A DNA stretch of 64,000 nt from CAZFOB01 sp964520325 (GTDB lineage Bacteria > Actinomycetota > JAICYB01), in the NCBI GenBank assembly GCA_964520325.1, contig CAZFOB010000003.1:1-64000 (forward strand), given 5' to 3'. The stretch's first letter is position 1, and every line of letters starts with the position of its first letter. This document shows, in pieces, positions 57,550 to 64,000 of the stretch. The notes under the pieces are model-generated. The model saw nothing but the letters and a program-made list of their open reading frames with translations. It made no database searches and was not told the origin of the DNA. Position numbers and translations under genes: made by a program.

Positions 57550-59276
57550 CGCAAACGTCCAACGCAGAGGTCGCAGCGGCGCTTCACGAGATCGCCGACC
57601 TCCTCGAGATCAAAGGGGAGAACCGTTTCCGCTTCCTCGCCTACCGCCGCGCGGCTGAAGCGATCGAGGGAGTGGCAAAGCAAGTGAGCGAGATGAAGGA
57701 GGCCGAGCTCGTTGCCATCAACGGGGTCGGCAAAGGGATGGCGGCGCGCGTGCAGGAGCTGTCGGGAACAGGGCGCATCGATGCGCTCGACAACCTGCGC
57801 GCGCAGGTGCCGATCGGCCTGCGCGAGATGACCCTTCTGCCCGGCCTCGGCCCCAAGCGTGCGATGCAGCTCTACCAGGCCATCGGTGTCTCGACGATCG
57901 AGGAGCTCAAGCAGGCGGCCGAAGAGCACCGGATCGCCGACGTGAAGGGATTCGGAAGGAAGTTCGAAGAAGAGGTGCTGGCATCGATCTCGCGGGGCGT
58001 TACTGCCGAGCAACGAGTGTTGCTCGCCAGAGCGCTCCCCGTTGCGCGGGAGATGCTGCGTCAGCTGTCGGAGCGTAGCGCCGTCATCAGGAGCGCCTAC
58101 GCGGGATCGCTGCGGCGCATGCGCGAGACGATCGGCGACATCGATCTCCTGGTGGCCACAGAGCGGTCTGAGGAAGTGATGGACGCTTTCCGCTCGCTTC
58201 AGGGCATCGCGACCTCCAACGCGGACGGACCAACGAAGTCGAGTGTCACGACGGCGTCGGGGCTTCAGGTGGACCTCCGAACCGTCAAGCCGGACGAGTT
58301 CGGTGCCGCCCTCCAGTACTTCACCGGCTCACAGGCTCACAACGTGAAGGTGCGCGCGCTCGCGGTGCGTCTCGGCTTCAAGCTCTCCGAGTACGGCTTG
58401 TTCTCCACGTCAGACGACAAGCGCATCGCGTCGGAGACCGAGGAGGAGATCTACGAGGCGCTCGGCATGCAATGGGTGCCGCCGACCATGCGAGAGGACA
58501 GAGGCGAGGTCGAATCGGCACTCGCGGGCGCACTTCCGGACGTCATCACGATCGATCAGATCAAGGGCGACCTGCAGAGCCACTCGACGTACTCCGACGG
58601 ACGATTGTCCCTCCGCGAGATGGCATTCGCAGCAGCCGATCGTGGCTACGCCTATTACGGCATCACCGACCACGGCAGACGTCTCACCTACATGAAGAAC
58701 CTTGGTCCGAAAGAGATCGAGGCACAACGCGCCGAGGTTCGCGCGATCAACGCCGAGCTCGGAAAGCGCATGAGGCTGCTCCACGGAGTCGAGCTGAACA
58801 TCGGGGCCGACGGGAGCCTCGACTACGACGATGGTGTGCTCGCCGGGTTCGACCTCTGCGTCGCGTCGATCCACTCGAGCTTCAAGGCTTCCAAGCGCGA
58901 TCAGACGAAGCGATTCCTGCGGGCCATCGAGAATCCACACGTCCACGTCATCGGACATCCGTCTGGACGACGGCTCGACCGCCGTGAGGGCGTCGACTTC
59001 GACGTCGAAGCTGTCGCGAAGGCTGCGGCCAGGCACGGAGTTGCCCTCGAGATCAACGCGCATCCGTACCGGCTCGATCTCCGTGACGACCACGTGCGTT
59101 GGGCGCGCGAGTACGGCGTCAACTTCGTGATCTCGACAGACGCACACTCCATCGCCGAACTGGACAACATGCACTTCGGTGTTGCGACGGCGCAGCGTGG
59201 CTGGGCGGAGACCGATCAGGTGATCAACACCTGGCCGTGGGCCAAGCTGAAGCGGTTCCTCGAGAAGAAGGGTTAG
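57546..59276 (+). CDS. polX: Bacterial family X DNA polymerase with PHP domain
   Basis: A 576-residue PolX. N-terminal 8-kDa-like domain (EIADLLEIKGENRFRFLAYR), HhH motifs (LVAINGVGKGMAARV, LLPGLGPKRAMQLY), the polymerase site YAGSLRRMRETIGDIDLLVA (D-x-D) and the third Asp in GLQVDLRTV. C-terminal PHP exonuclease: DLQSHSTYSDGRLSL, YYGITDHGRRLTYM, LLHGVELNIGADG, HVIGHPSGRRLDRREG and FVISTDAHSIAEL. It fills short gaps and edits. GTG 57546 overlaps the oxidase stop, so the two are coupled although their roles are unrelated. Confidence 0.95.
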   Translation: MTQTSNAEVAAALHEIADLLEIKGENRFRFLAYRRAAEAIEGVAKQVSEMKEAELVAINGVGKGMAARVQELSGTGRIDALDNLRAQVPIGLREMTLLPGLGPKRAMQLYQAIGVSTIEELKQAAEEHRIADVKGFGRKFEEEVLASISRGVTAEQRVLLARALPVAREMLRQLSERSAVIRSAYAGSLRRMRETIGDIDLLVATERSEEVMDAFRSLQGIATSNADGPTKSSVTTASGLQVDLRTVKPDEFGAALQYFTGSQAHNVKVRALAVRLGFKLSEYGLFSTSDDKRIASETEEEIYEALGMQWVPPTMREDRGEVESALAGALPDVITIDQIKGDLQSHSTYSDGRLSLREMAFAAADRGYAYYGITDHGRRLTYMKNLGPKEIEAQRAEVRAINAELGKRMRLLHGVELNIGADGSLDYDDGVLAGFDLCVASIHSSFKASKRDQTKRFLRAIENPHVHVIGHPSGRRLDRREGVDFDVEAVAKAAARHGVALEINAHPYRLDLRDDHVRWAREYGVNFVISTDAHSIAELDNMHFGVATAQRGWAETDQVINTWPWAKLKRFLEKKG

Positions 59277-60505
59277 CCGGCGTCCAGCACGCGAGCGATC
59301 CATGCGTCCGGATCAGCGAGCTCATCGCCCGTCGGTAACATCTGCGGGTTCACCCAGACTCGGTTGAGTGACGCCACGTCGTGCATCCCCGCGACGTACC
59401 TGCAGAACTTCGCTCCATCTTCGTACTGGCGCCGTTTCAGTTCGAGACCGAGCAAGCGCTCGAGGAGTGCATCGCCGGGGGAGACCGACTGGCGGCGCCG
59501 GTCCGTTGCTTCCCGAAGCTTCGGATGCTCTGAGAGCAAGCGCGCTCCGACGGCGTCCATCACGAAGGTTGCGTACCCTTCCGCGAGCGTCATGAAGGCC
59601 TGCAGACGTCGCGTTGCGTCGTTCGACAATGGCGTCGATGCTGCCTGGATCAGGCGGTCCGGGTCGTTCAGCGTCTCGGCGAGCCGCTCGGGATCGAGCA
59701 TCTCCAGGCCCTCGAAGGCCGTCTGCATCCGCGCCGGATCGAAGTCGAGCGACTCGATCAGGGTCTGCAGTTGCGACGTGAAGTACTGCTGAACCCACGG
59801 ACGGCTGAACACGAGGTGGTGGGTCACCTCGTGCAGCGCGACCCAGTAACGGAATTGCTTGGGGTCGAGATCCCAATCACGCTCCATCCGCTCGAGGTTG
59901 CCCGCGACGTAGAGCAGGCGCTGCGGTGATGCGGCTGGGAGGGCGAGCTCGTACTGTCCGATGACGTGCTGGCCCATGTAGCCGAGCACGAATCCGGTCT
60001 GCAGGCCCATGAACACACCGGAGATCTGCGTGAGCACCTGGGCCCCCTGCCCGAGCATCGCGAGGTCGGCGCCCGCCGGTGTGAGTTTCTTCGCCAACGG
60101 ATTCATCACCGCGCGGAAGGTCTCGATGTTGGCCTCGACCCACTCCGCGCGCGATACGACTTCGACCTCGGCCACAGAGCCCGCCGTCAGTTCGGAGAAC
60201 TCCTCAGCTTCAACCGCCGCCGCCCGCGTGATCGCCTCGAGCTCCTGCTCTTTGCGGTCGATGCCCTCTTGGGGAGCGCCTCTCGGCGCATCCTCTTGGG
60301 GGGCGCCTCTCGGCGCATCCTGCGGTTCGTTCTCGGACGCAAGAGCAACGCCGACTTGGCGGGCAAGCTCCCAGTTCACAGGCTCGGCGGACGACAAGAG
60401 TTTGTGAAGCTCGTTGAGCACCGGGACGCGTTGCCACCAGCCGTCGGAAGGCTTCGGGATCTCGACGTCGCCCCATGGGTCTGGGATGTTCGGCAGGTCG
60501 GTCAC
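59273..60505 (-). CDS. DUF2342 zinc-dependent hydrolase (F420-biosynthesis-associated zincin)
   Basis: A 410-residue protein of a family seen almost only in F420-making Actinomycetota. Seen: an N-terminal LPNIPDPWGDVEIP, an inserted repeat (DAPRGAPQE twice), FRAVMNPLAKKLTPAGADLA, LGYMGQHVIGQYELALP, the zinc motif YWVALHEVTHHLVF (HExxH), and AEGYATFVMDAVG with a likely third-ligand Glu. Substrate unknown. GTG 60505 lies 7 nt after TACACT; the frame upstream is spurious. It is divergent from an epimerase and overlaps the convergent polX by 4 bp. Confidence 0.88.
   Translation of the reverse strand: MTDLPNIPDPWGDVEIPKPSDGWWQRVPVLNELHKLLSSAEPVNWELARQVGVALASENEPQDAPRGAPQEDAPRGAPQEGIDRKEQELEAITRAAAVEAEEFSELTAGSVAEVEVVSRAEWVEANIETFRAVMNPLAKKLTPAGADLAMLGQGAQVLTQISGVFMGLQTGFVLGYMGQHVIGQYELALPAASPQRLLYVAGNLERMERDWDLDPKQFRYWVALHEVTHHLVFSRPWVQQYFTSQLQTLIESLDFDPARMQTAFEGLEMLDPERLAETLNDPDRLIQAASTPLSNDATRRLQAFMTLAEGYATFVMDAVGARLLSEHPKLREATDRRRQSVSPGDALLERLLGLELKRRQYEDGAKFCRYVAGMHDVASLNRVWVNPQMLPTGDELADPDAWIARVLDAG
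60265..60318 (-). repeat. 27-bp tandem repeat, two copies, in the zincin gene
   Basis: Units 60265-60291 and 60292-60318 differ at one base and each codes DAPRGAPQE in frame. The duplicated segment is a hydrophilic loop near residue 65 and looks recent. Confidence 0.85.
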
Positions 60506-60512
60506 GATATCG

Positions 60513-60518
60513 AGTGTA
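60513..60518 (-). promoter_or_regulatory. -10 box TACACT, leaderless start at 60505
   Basis: TACACT on the minus strand ends 7 nt before GTG 60505. It lies close to the divergent -10 box at 60533. Confidence 0.6.
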
Positions 60519-60532
60519 GTTTTCTTTTCAGA

Positions 60533-60538
60533 TACCCT
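60533..60538 (+). promoter_or_regulatory. -10 box TACCCT, leaderless start at 60545
   Basis: TACCCT ends 6 nt before ATG 60545, forming a compact divergent promoter pair with 60513-60518. Confidence 0.6.
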
Positions 60539-60544
60539 CAGCCG

Positions 60545-61588
60545 ATGGCCACCGTCGCCGTCACGGGAGCATCCGGCTACCTCGGCCGTGTTCTGCTCGG
60601 ACGCCTTGCCCGCGAGCCCGGTGTCGTGCGCGTGGTGGGGATCGATACCGTCGATCCGGGATTCACCACGAGGAACCTCGAGTTCTACCGGATGGACGTT
60701 CGTTCTCCGCAGCTCGCGGATGCGATCCGGGGATGCGATTCGTTGGTCCACCTCGCTGCGAGATCCGGAGCAGATGCCGCCGAGATCCGTGACGTCAACA
60801 TCGGGGGCACGCGTGCCGTTGCCGACGCTGCAGGACGGGCGAACGTTCGCAAGGTCGTTTTCGCGTCGAGTCATTCGGTCTACGGTGAGCACCCGGACAA
60901 CGATTTTCCGATCACCGAAGCCTCTGCCGTGCGTCCCCGCCACGACAACGCGTACGCGGTCAGCAAGGCCGAGGCCGAGAGCGTGGTCTCGTACTACGCA
61001 GAAGCCCATCCGGATACCGTTCTCACCGTGCTGCGGCTCGGCTGGGTGTGTGGACCCACGCTTCCGACCAGCCACGCGTTCGTGGTTGACGCGAAGGTTC
61101 GCTTCGTGATCGAGGGCTATGAACCACCTCTGCAGGCGCTGCATGAGGACGACGCCGGCGGAGCGCTCGCCTACGCGGTGACCGACGATCTTCCCGGCGT
61201 CTTCAACGTAGCTGCTGAAGACACCGTCGACCGGCCCGAGGAGATCCTCGGGCAGAGACGAGTCACTCTCGACCTCGATCGGGCCAAGCGTGTCCTCGAT
61301 AGAACAGCGCGCTTGGGGCTCTCTGTGCCCGCGTCGGATGTCGGAATGCTCATGTATCCGCAGGTGATGAGCAGCGCTCGGCTGCGCGCCGCGGGGTTCT
61401 CACCAGCACATTCGACGGACGAGGCGCTCCGTGCGGCGGCCCAGGCTCGGAAGGAATGGATGGCCGTCGGAAAGATCCGTTTCCGGCCGCGACGCGTCGC
61501 GCTCGTCGGTGGGACGCTCGGAGCGGTGCTCCTCGGCTCGGCCGTGAGGGCCAGATCTCAGAGACGGGGCGCTAGACGACGCGCGTAG
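60545..61588 (+). CDS. NAD-dependent epimerase/dehydratase
   Basis: A 347-residue extended SDR. Seen: VAVTGASGYLGRVLLGRL (cofactor loop), DSLVHLAARSGADAAEIRDV, KVVFASSHSVYGEHP, the catalytic Tyr/Lys in NAYAVSKAEAESV, and VLRLGWVCGPTLP. After the domain a hydrophobic stretch (VALVGGTLGAVLLGSAV) and a very basic end (RARSQRRGARRRA) suggest membrane attachment, unusual for the family. The sugar or other substrate is unknown. ATG 60545 is placed by the -10 box. Confidence 0.87.
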   Translation: MATVAVTGASGYLGRVLLGRLAREPGVVRVVGIDTVDPGFTTRNLEFYRMDVRSPQLADAIRGCDSLVHLAARSGADAAEIRDVNIGGTRAVADAAGRANVRKVVFASSHSVYGEHPDNDFPITEASAVRPRHDNAYAVSKAEAESVVSYYAEAHPDTVLTVLRLGWVCGPTLPTSHAFVVDAKVRFVIEGYEPPLQALHEDDAGGALAYAVTDDLPGVFNVAAEDTVDRPEEILGQRRVTLDLDRAKRVLDRTARLGLSVPASDVGMLMYPQVMSSARLRAAGFSPAHSTDEALRAAAQARKEWMAVGKIRFRPRRVALVGGTLGAVLLGSAVRARSQRRGARRRA

Positions 61589-61590
61589 CG

Positions 61591-62637
61591 CTAGACGGCG
61601 GACGTAGCTCGATCTTCCGACCTGATGTACTTGGCCTCCCAAGCCTCGTACTCACCCGTGAAGTACGGCACGCGTGTCTTCTTGTATTCCTTGGTTGAGA
61701 ACAAGATGTCGTACTCGCGCAGTCCCGTTTCGTCCGAGATCTCCTGGATGACCTGGCGCACCTGCTCTTCGGTGCGCGCGTGCACCATCGAGAACACCCT
61801 GTACGGCCAGTCGTTGTAGATCGGACGCTCGTAGCAGTGCGTAACTTGCGGGAACGCGGCGATCCGTCGGCCGAGCTCTTCGGCACGCTCTTCGTCCATC
61901 TTCCACACGCCCATGCCGTTGGCGAGGAATCCTGCGCGGCGGTGCGCGAGGATCGCGGCGCAGCGACGCATCCGCGTGTCGGCAACGAACTTGTGCGCGA
62001 ATCCGAGGAGCTCTTCCTCTGTGAAACCTTCGGTCCCAGCCTCTACCGCGAACGGACGTGACACCAATGGCATGTCTTGTTGCAGCGCGCGGATCGCACG
62101 GATGTCGTCTTCGCCCAACGGTGGTATTTCGACATTCTTCGGGGCAGGACTGTCGGCGTTCGACACTCCAGTTTCGACATCGAGTCGTACCTCGATCTTG
62201 AACATCTTGAGCGTCGGGAGCATGCGTGTGGTTTCAGCCCCCGTGAGCTCATGGAGGGCGTCGACGTGAGCTTCGAGGGACATCCCCGGAGGTGTTGCGA
62301 CGGTGAACCACAGATTGAACTCGTGTTCGCGCTCGTAGTTGTGCGAGACACCGGGATGCTCGTTCACGAGTTGCGCAGCTTCGTCGATGCGGTCGGCGGG
62401 GATCCGTTGCGCGACGAGCATCGAGCGGTAACCCAGCTTGCGCGTGTCGAAGATCGCTGAGATCTGTCGGATGACCTTCTTCTCGTCGCGCCAGACACGA
62501 AGTCGTTCGATGACGTCCGTCTCGGTCGTTCCAAGCTCGTTCGCGAGCGCTTCGAACGGGCGCGGAACAAGAGGTACTTCTTTCTGGGCGAGATTCAGGA
62601 GGTGCTTGTCGAGACCTTCGGGCATGGTGGGTTTCAT
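61591..62637 (-). CDS. Fused siroheme decarboxylase (AhbA-AhbB / NirDL-like)
   Basis: A 348-residue protein with two Lrp/AsnC-like halves. The first (about 1-170) has LVPRPFEALANELGTTETDV, VIRQISAIFDTRKLGYRSML and VSHNYEREHEFNLWFTVATP. The second (about 185-348) has LVSRPFAVEAGTEGFTEEEL, RRCAAILAHRRAGFLANGMG, VTHCYERPIYNDWPYRVFSM and the family end VPYFTGEYEAWEAKY. These enzymes remove two acetate carboxyls from siroheme, giving didecarboxysiroheme for haem or haem d1. It is not a classical transcription factor. ATG 62637 follows TACAAT by 8 nt. Confidence 0.85.
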   Translation of the reverse strand: MKPTMPEGLDKHLLNLAQKEVPLVPRPFEALANELGTTETDVIERLRVWRDEKKVIRQISAIFDTRKLGYRSMLVAQRIPADRIDEAAQLVNEHPGVSHNYEREHEFNLWFTVATPPGMSLEAHVDALHELTGAETTRMLPTLKMFKIEVRLDVETGVSNADSPAPKNVEIPPLGEDDIRAIRALQQDMPLVSRPFAVEAGTEGFTEEELLGFAHKFVADTRMRRCAAILAHRRAGFLANGMGVWKMDEERAEELGRRIAAFPQVTHCYERPIYNDWPYRVFSMVHARTEEQVRQVIQEISDETGLREYDILFSTKEYKKTRVPYFTGEYEAWEAKYIRSEDRATSAV

Positions 62638-62645
62638 GGGCGACC

Positions 62646-62651
62646 ATTGTA
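62646..62651 (-). promoter_or_regulatory. -10 box TACAAT, leaderless start at 62637
   Basis: TACAAT on the minus strand ends 8 nt before ATG 62637; the best match to TATAAT in the set. Confidence 0.65.
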
Positions 62652-62708
62652 GCGGTGCGTGGACTGAACGGGCTCGTCTGCGAGATTGAGTCGGCCCGCG
62701 AGGGTGGA

Positions 62709-62714
62709 TAGCAT
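62709..62714 (+). promoter_or_regulatory. -10 box TAGCAT, leaderless start at 62721
   Basis: TAGCAT ends 6 nt before GTG 62721. Confidence 0.6.
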
Positions 62715-62720
62715 GCCGAG

Positions 62721-62990
62721 GTGAGTTCATACGCCGGATTGATGTTCCTTGTCGGCGGGATCGCCCTCTTCGCAGCGGCTGCGTTGTTCGTCGTGGCCTT
62801 TGAGCGCTCGGGTCGTTCGCCGCGCACTTCGCTCGAGCGATTTGAGCGCACACGCCACTCGCTGCATAAGATCCACCGCGCGCAGACCACACTGCGCGAC
62901 GCTGCGCGCTCTCGGGCACGATCACTGCATCCATCCGGACGTCGGGTGCGTGCACCTCGAGTCCAGCACCAACGGCGCCGCGGCGCCTGA
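62721..62990 (+). CDS. Small single-pass membrane protein
   Basis: An 89-residue protein with one N-terminal membrane helix (YAGLMFLVGGIALFAAAALFVVAF), then a basic cytoplasmic part (RSGRSPRTSLERFERTRHSL) ending in RRVRAPRVQHQRRRGA. No family is recognised. The leaderless -10 before GTG 62721 supports expression. It is convergent with the citrate synthase, 18 bp apart. Confidence 0.6.
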   Translation: MSSYAGLMFLVGGIALFAAAALFVVAFERSGRSPRTSLERFERTRHSLHKIHRAQTTLRDAARSRARSLHPSGRRVRAPRVQHQRRRGA

Positions 62991-63008
62991 CCTCGCGGTT
63001 CTACCGAC

Positions 63009-64000
63009 TCAGAGTGTCTTGTCTGTTGGTCCGATGTAGTCGGCTGTCGGCCTGATCAACCGGTTGTCCCGTACCTGCTCGAGGATGTGTGCAGTCCATC
63101 CGATCGTCCGCGAAACGCAGAACGTCGGCGTGAACAACGGACGTGGGATCCCCGCGTGCTCCAGCACGACGGCTGACCAGAACTCGACGTTGGTGTACAA
63201 CGCACGTCCCGGCTTCGTGGCGCGGAGCTCCTCAAGAACCGTTGCCTCGACGACCTTCGCGAGATCGACGCGCTCGCTGCGCAGATCGACCGAGGTATCG
63301 CGGAAGCATGCGGCGCGCGGGTCTTCGGCCTTGTACACACGGTGACCGAAACCCATGATCCGCTTTCCGTTCTCGACGGCGTCCTTGACCCACGCTTCGG
63401 CCTTGTCGGTCGATCCGATCTCGTCGAGCATGTTTAGCACGAGCGACGGTGCTCCGCCGTGGAGCGGACCCGATAGCGCGCCGGCGGCGCCGGCGACGGC
63501 GCTTCCGATGTCGGCGCCCGTCGATGAGATGACGCGACCGGTGAACGTCGATGCGTTCATCCCGTGCTCGGCGAGAAGGATGAGGTAACGATTGACGGCG
63601 AGGACTTGGTCGTCGGTCGGCAGCTCTCCTCGCATCATCCACAGGTAGTTGGACGCCTCGTCGAGACCCGGATCGGGGTCGATGACGTCTTGGCCCTGCG
63701 AGAGTCGCCACAGCGCGCAGACGAGCGTGGGCATCACCGCGCCGAGCCGGAGTGCTTCCTCTTGGACTTCGTCGGGATCACGCTCGAGCCACGCAGTCAG
63801 ACCAAGCGCCGAGGACGCCGCCGCGATCGCGGCTTGGAGCGTACCCATGAAGGTCCCTTGTCCTTCGGCGAGGTCGCGCAGGGTCTGTACGGGCAGCGGT
63901 GACTCCCGCATGCCGCCGATCTTGCGGGCGAAGGCATCGTCGGGTGGGAAGTCGCCGTAATGGAGGAGATGCCAGACATCGATGAAGTCTTTCTTGAGGG
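63009..64000 (-). CDS. Citrate synthase (5' end cut by window)
   Basis: The frame is open to the window end; the visible part before the Met at 63911 reads KDFIDVWHLLHYGDFPPDDA, so the N-terminus is outside. It joins oxaloacetate and acetyl-CoA. Seen: SGPLHGGAPSLVLNMLDEIG (first catalytic His), RIMGFGHRVYKAEDPRA (second His) and TNVEFWSAVVLEHAGIPRPL. The last motif usually holds a catalytic Asp (NVDFYS); here it is Glu, seen also in some two-subunit-type bacterial homologues, so a methylcitrate or related activity cannot be excluded. Confidence 0.9.
   Translation of the reverse strand, partial: LKKDFIDVWHLLHYGDFPPDDAFARKIGGMRESPLPVQTLRDLAEGQGTFMGTLQAAIAAASSALGLTAWLERDPDEVQEEALRLGAVMPTLVCALWRLSQGQDVIDPDPGLDEASNYLWMMRGELPTDDQVLAVNRYLILLAEHGMNASTFTGRVISSTGADIGSAVAGAAGALSGPLHGGAPSLVLNMLDEIGSTDKAEAWVKDAVENGKRIMGFGHRVYKAEDPRAACFRDTSVDLRSERVDLAKVVEATVLEELRATKPGRALYTNVEFWSAVVLEHAGIPRPLFTPTFCVSRTIGWTAHILEQVRDNRLIRPTADYIGPTDKTL

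Overview
The window is 64 kb of high-G+C, gene-dense chromosome with no rRNA, tRNA, CRISPR array, insertion sequence or phage segment that I can see. The content points to an uncultured lineage of Actinomycetota: a DUF3107 protein, a DUF2342 zincin of the type linked to F420 biosynthesis, F420-type LLM and FrhB-like proteins, a double CaiB CoA-transferase, paired ArsA/Get3-like ATPases, a dodecin, an SCP2 protein, and many GTG/TTG starts. A second hallmark is leaderless expression. At least fifteen genes have a TANNNT -10 box ending only 6-8 nt before the start codon, and I used this to choose several starts.

Layout. 1-7.0 kb: end of a WecA/MraY-type sugar-phosphate transferase, a secreted FG-GAP repeat protein, two single-pass membrane proteins that share a C-terminal motif, a TacA/TacT-type RHH-GNAT toxin-antitoxin pair between those two, and a DUF72 protein. 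7-12.7 kb: membrane proteins, an MBL hydrolase with an acyl-CoA synthetase, a FrhB-like iron-sulfur protein, two stand-alone receiver proteins and two decayed receiver fragments. 12.8-18.6 kb: MutM, an LLM oxidoreductase, Mrp, TatA, a rod-shaped candidate RNA, class I aldolase, and a ferredoxin operon. 18.6-29 kb: a MoxR-type AAA ATPase and its likely VWA partner, separated by a thioesterase, SCP2 protein, P450, RHH remnant, O-antigen ligase and a large double glycosyltransferase. 29-33.8 kb: Nudix, then an ArsA-ArsA-RecQ operon. 33.8-43.3 kb: acyl-CoA dehydrogenase, alpha/beta hydrolase, cyclase-ATPase regulator, a four-gene dodecin/MBL/methyltransferase operon, a PHP phosphoesterase and a secreted metallopeptidase. 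43.3-48.5 kb: double CoA-transferase, DUF3107, and a complete arginine-to-spermidine operon behind an attenuator-like leader. 48.5-64 kb: a MazEF-like pair, epimerase, RibB, a two-component system with a DUF4173-like membrane protein, acyl-CoA ligase, lactone oxidase, PolX, DUF2342 zincin, a second epimerase, a fused siroheme decarboxylase, a small membrane protein and the end of a citrate synthase.

How it fits together. The gene set is mostly aerobic, heterotrophic housekeeping: acyl-CoA activation and oxidation, citrate synthase, F420 and Fe-S redox, envelope polysaccharide and polyamines. Operons are tight, with 4-bp GTGA/ATGA overlaps. The items most worth a second look are the rod-shaped RNA after tatA, the leader of the polyamine operon, the receiver-domain remnants, the shared-tail membrane proteins around the TacAT module, the start-less RHH gene, the atypical toxin and antitoxin sequences, and a 16-bp repeat that doubles as a promoter.
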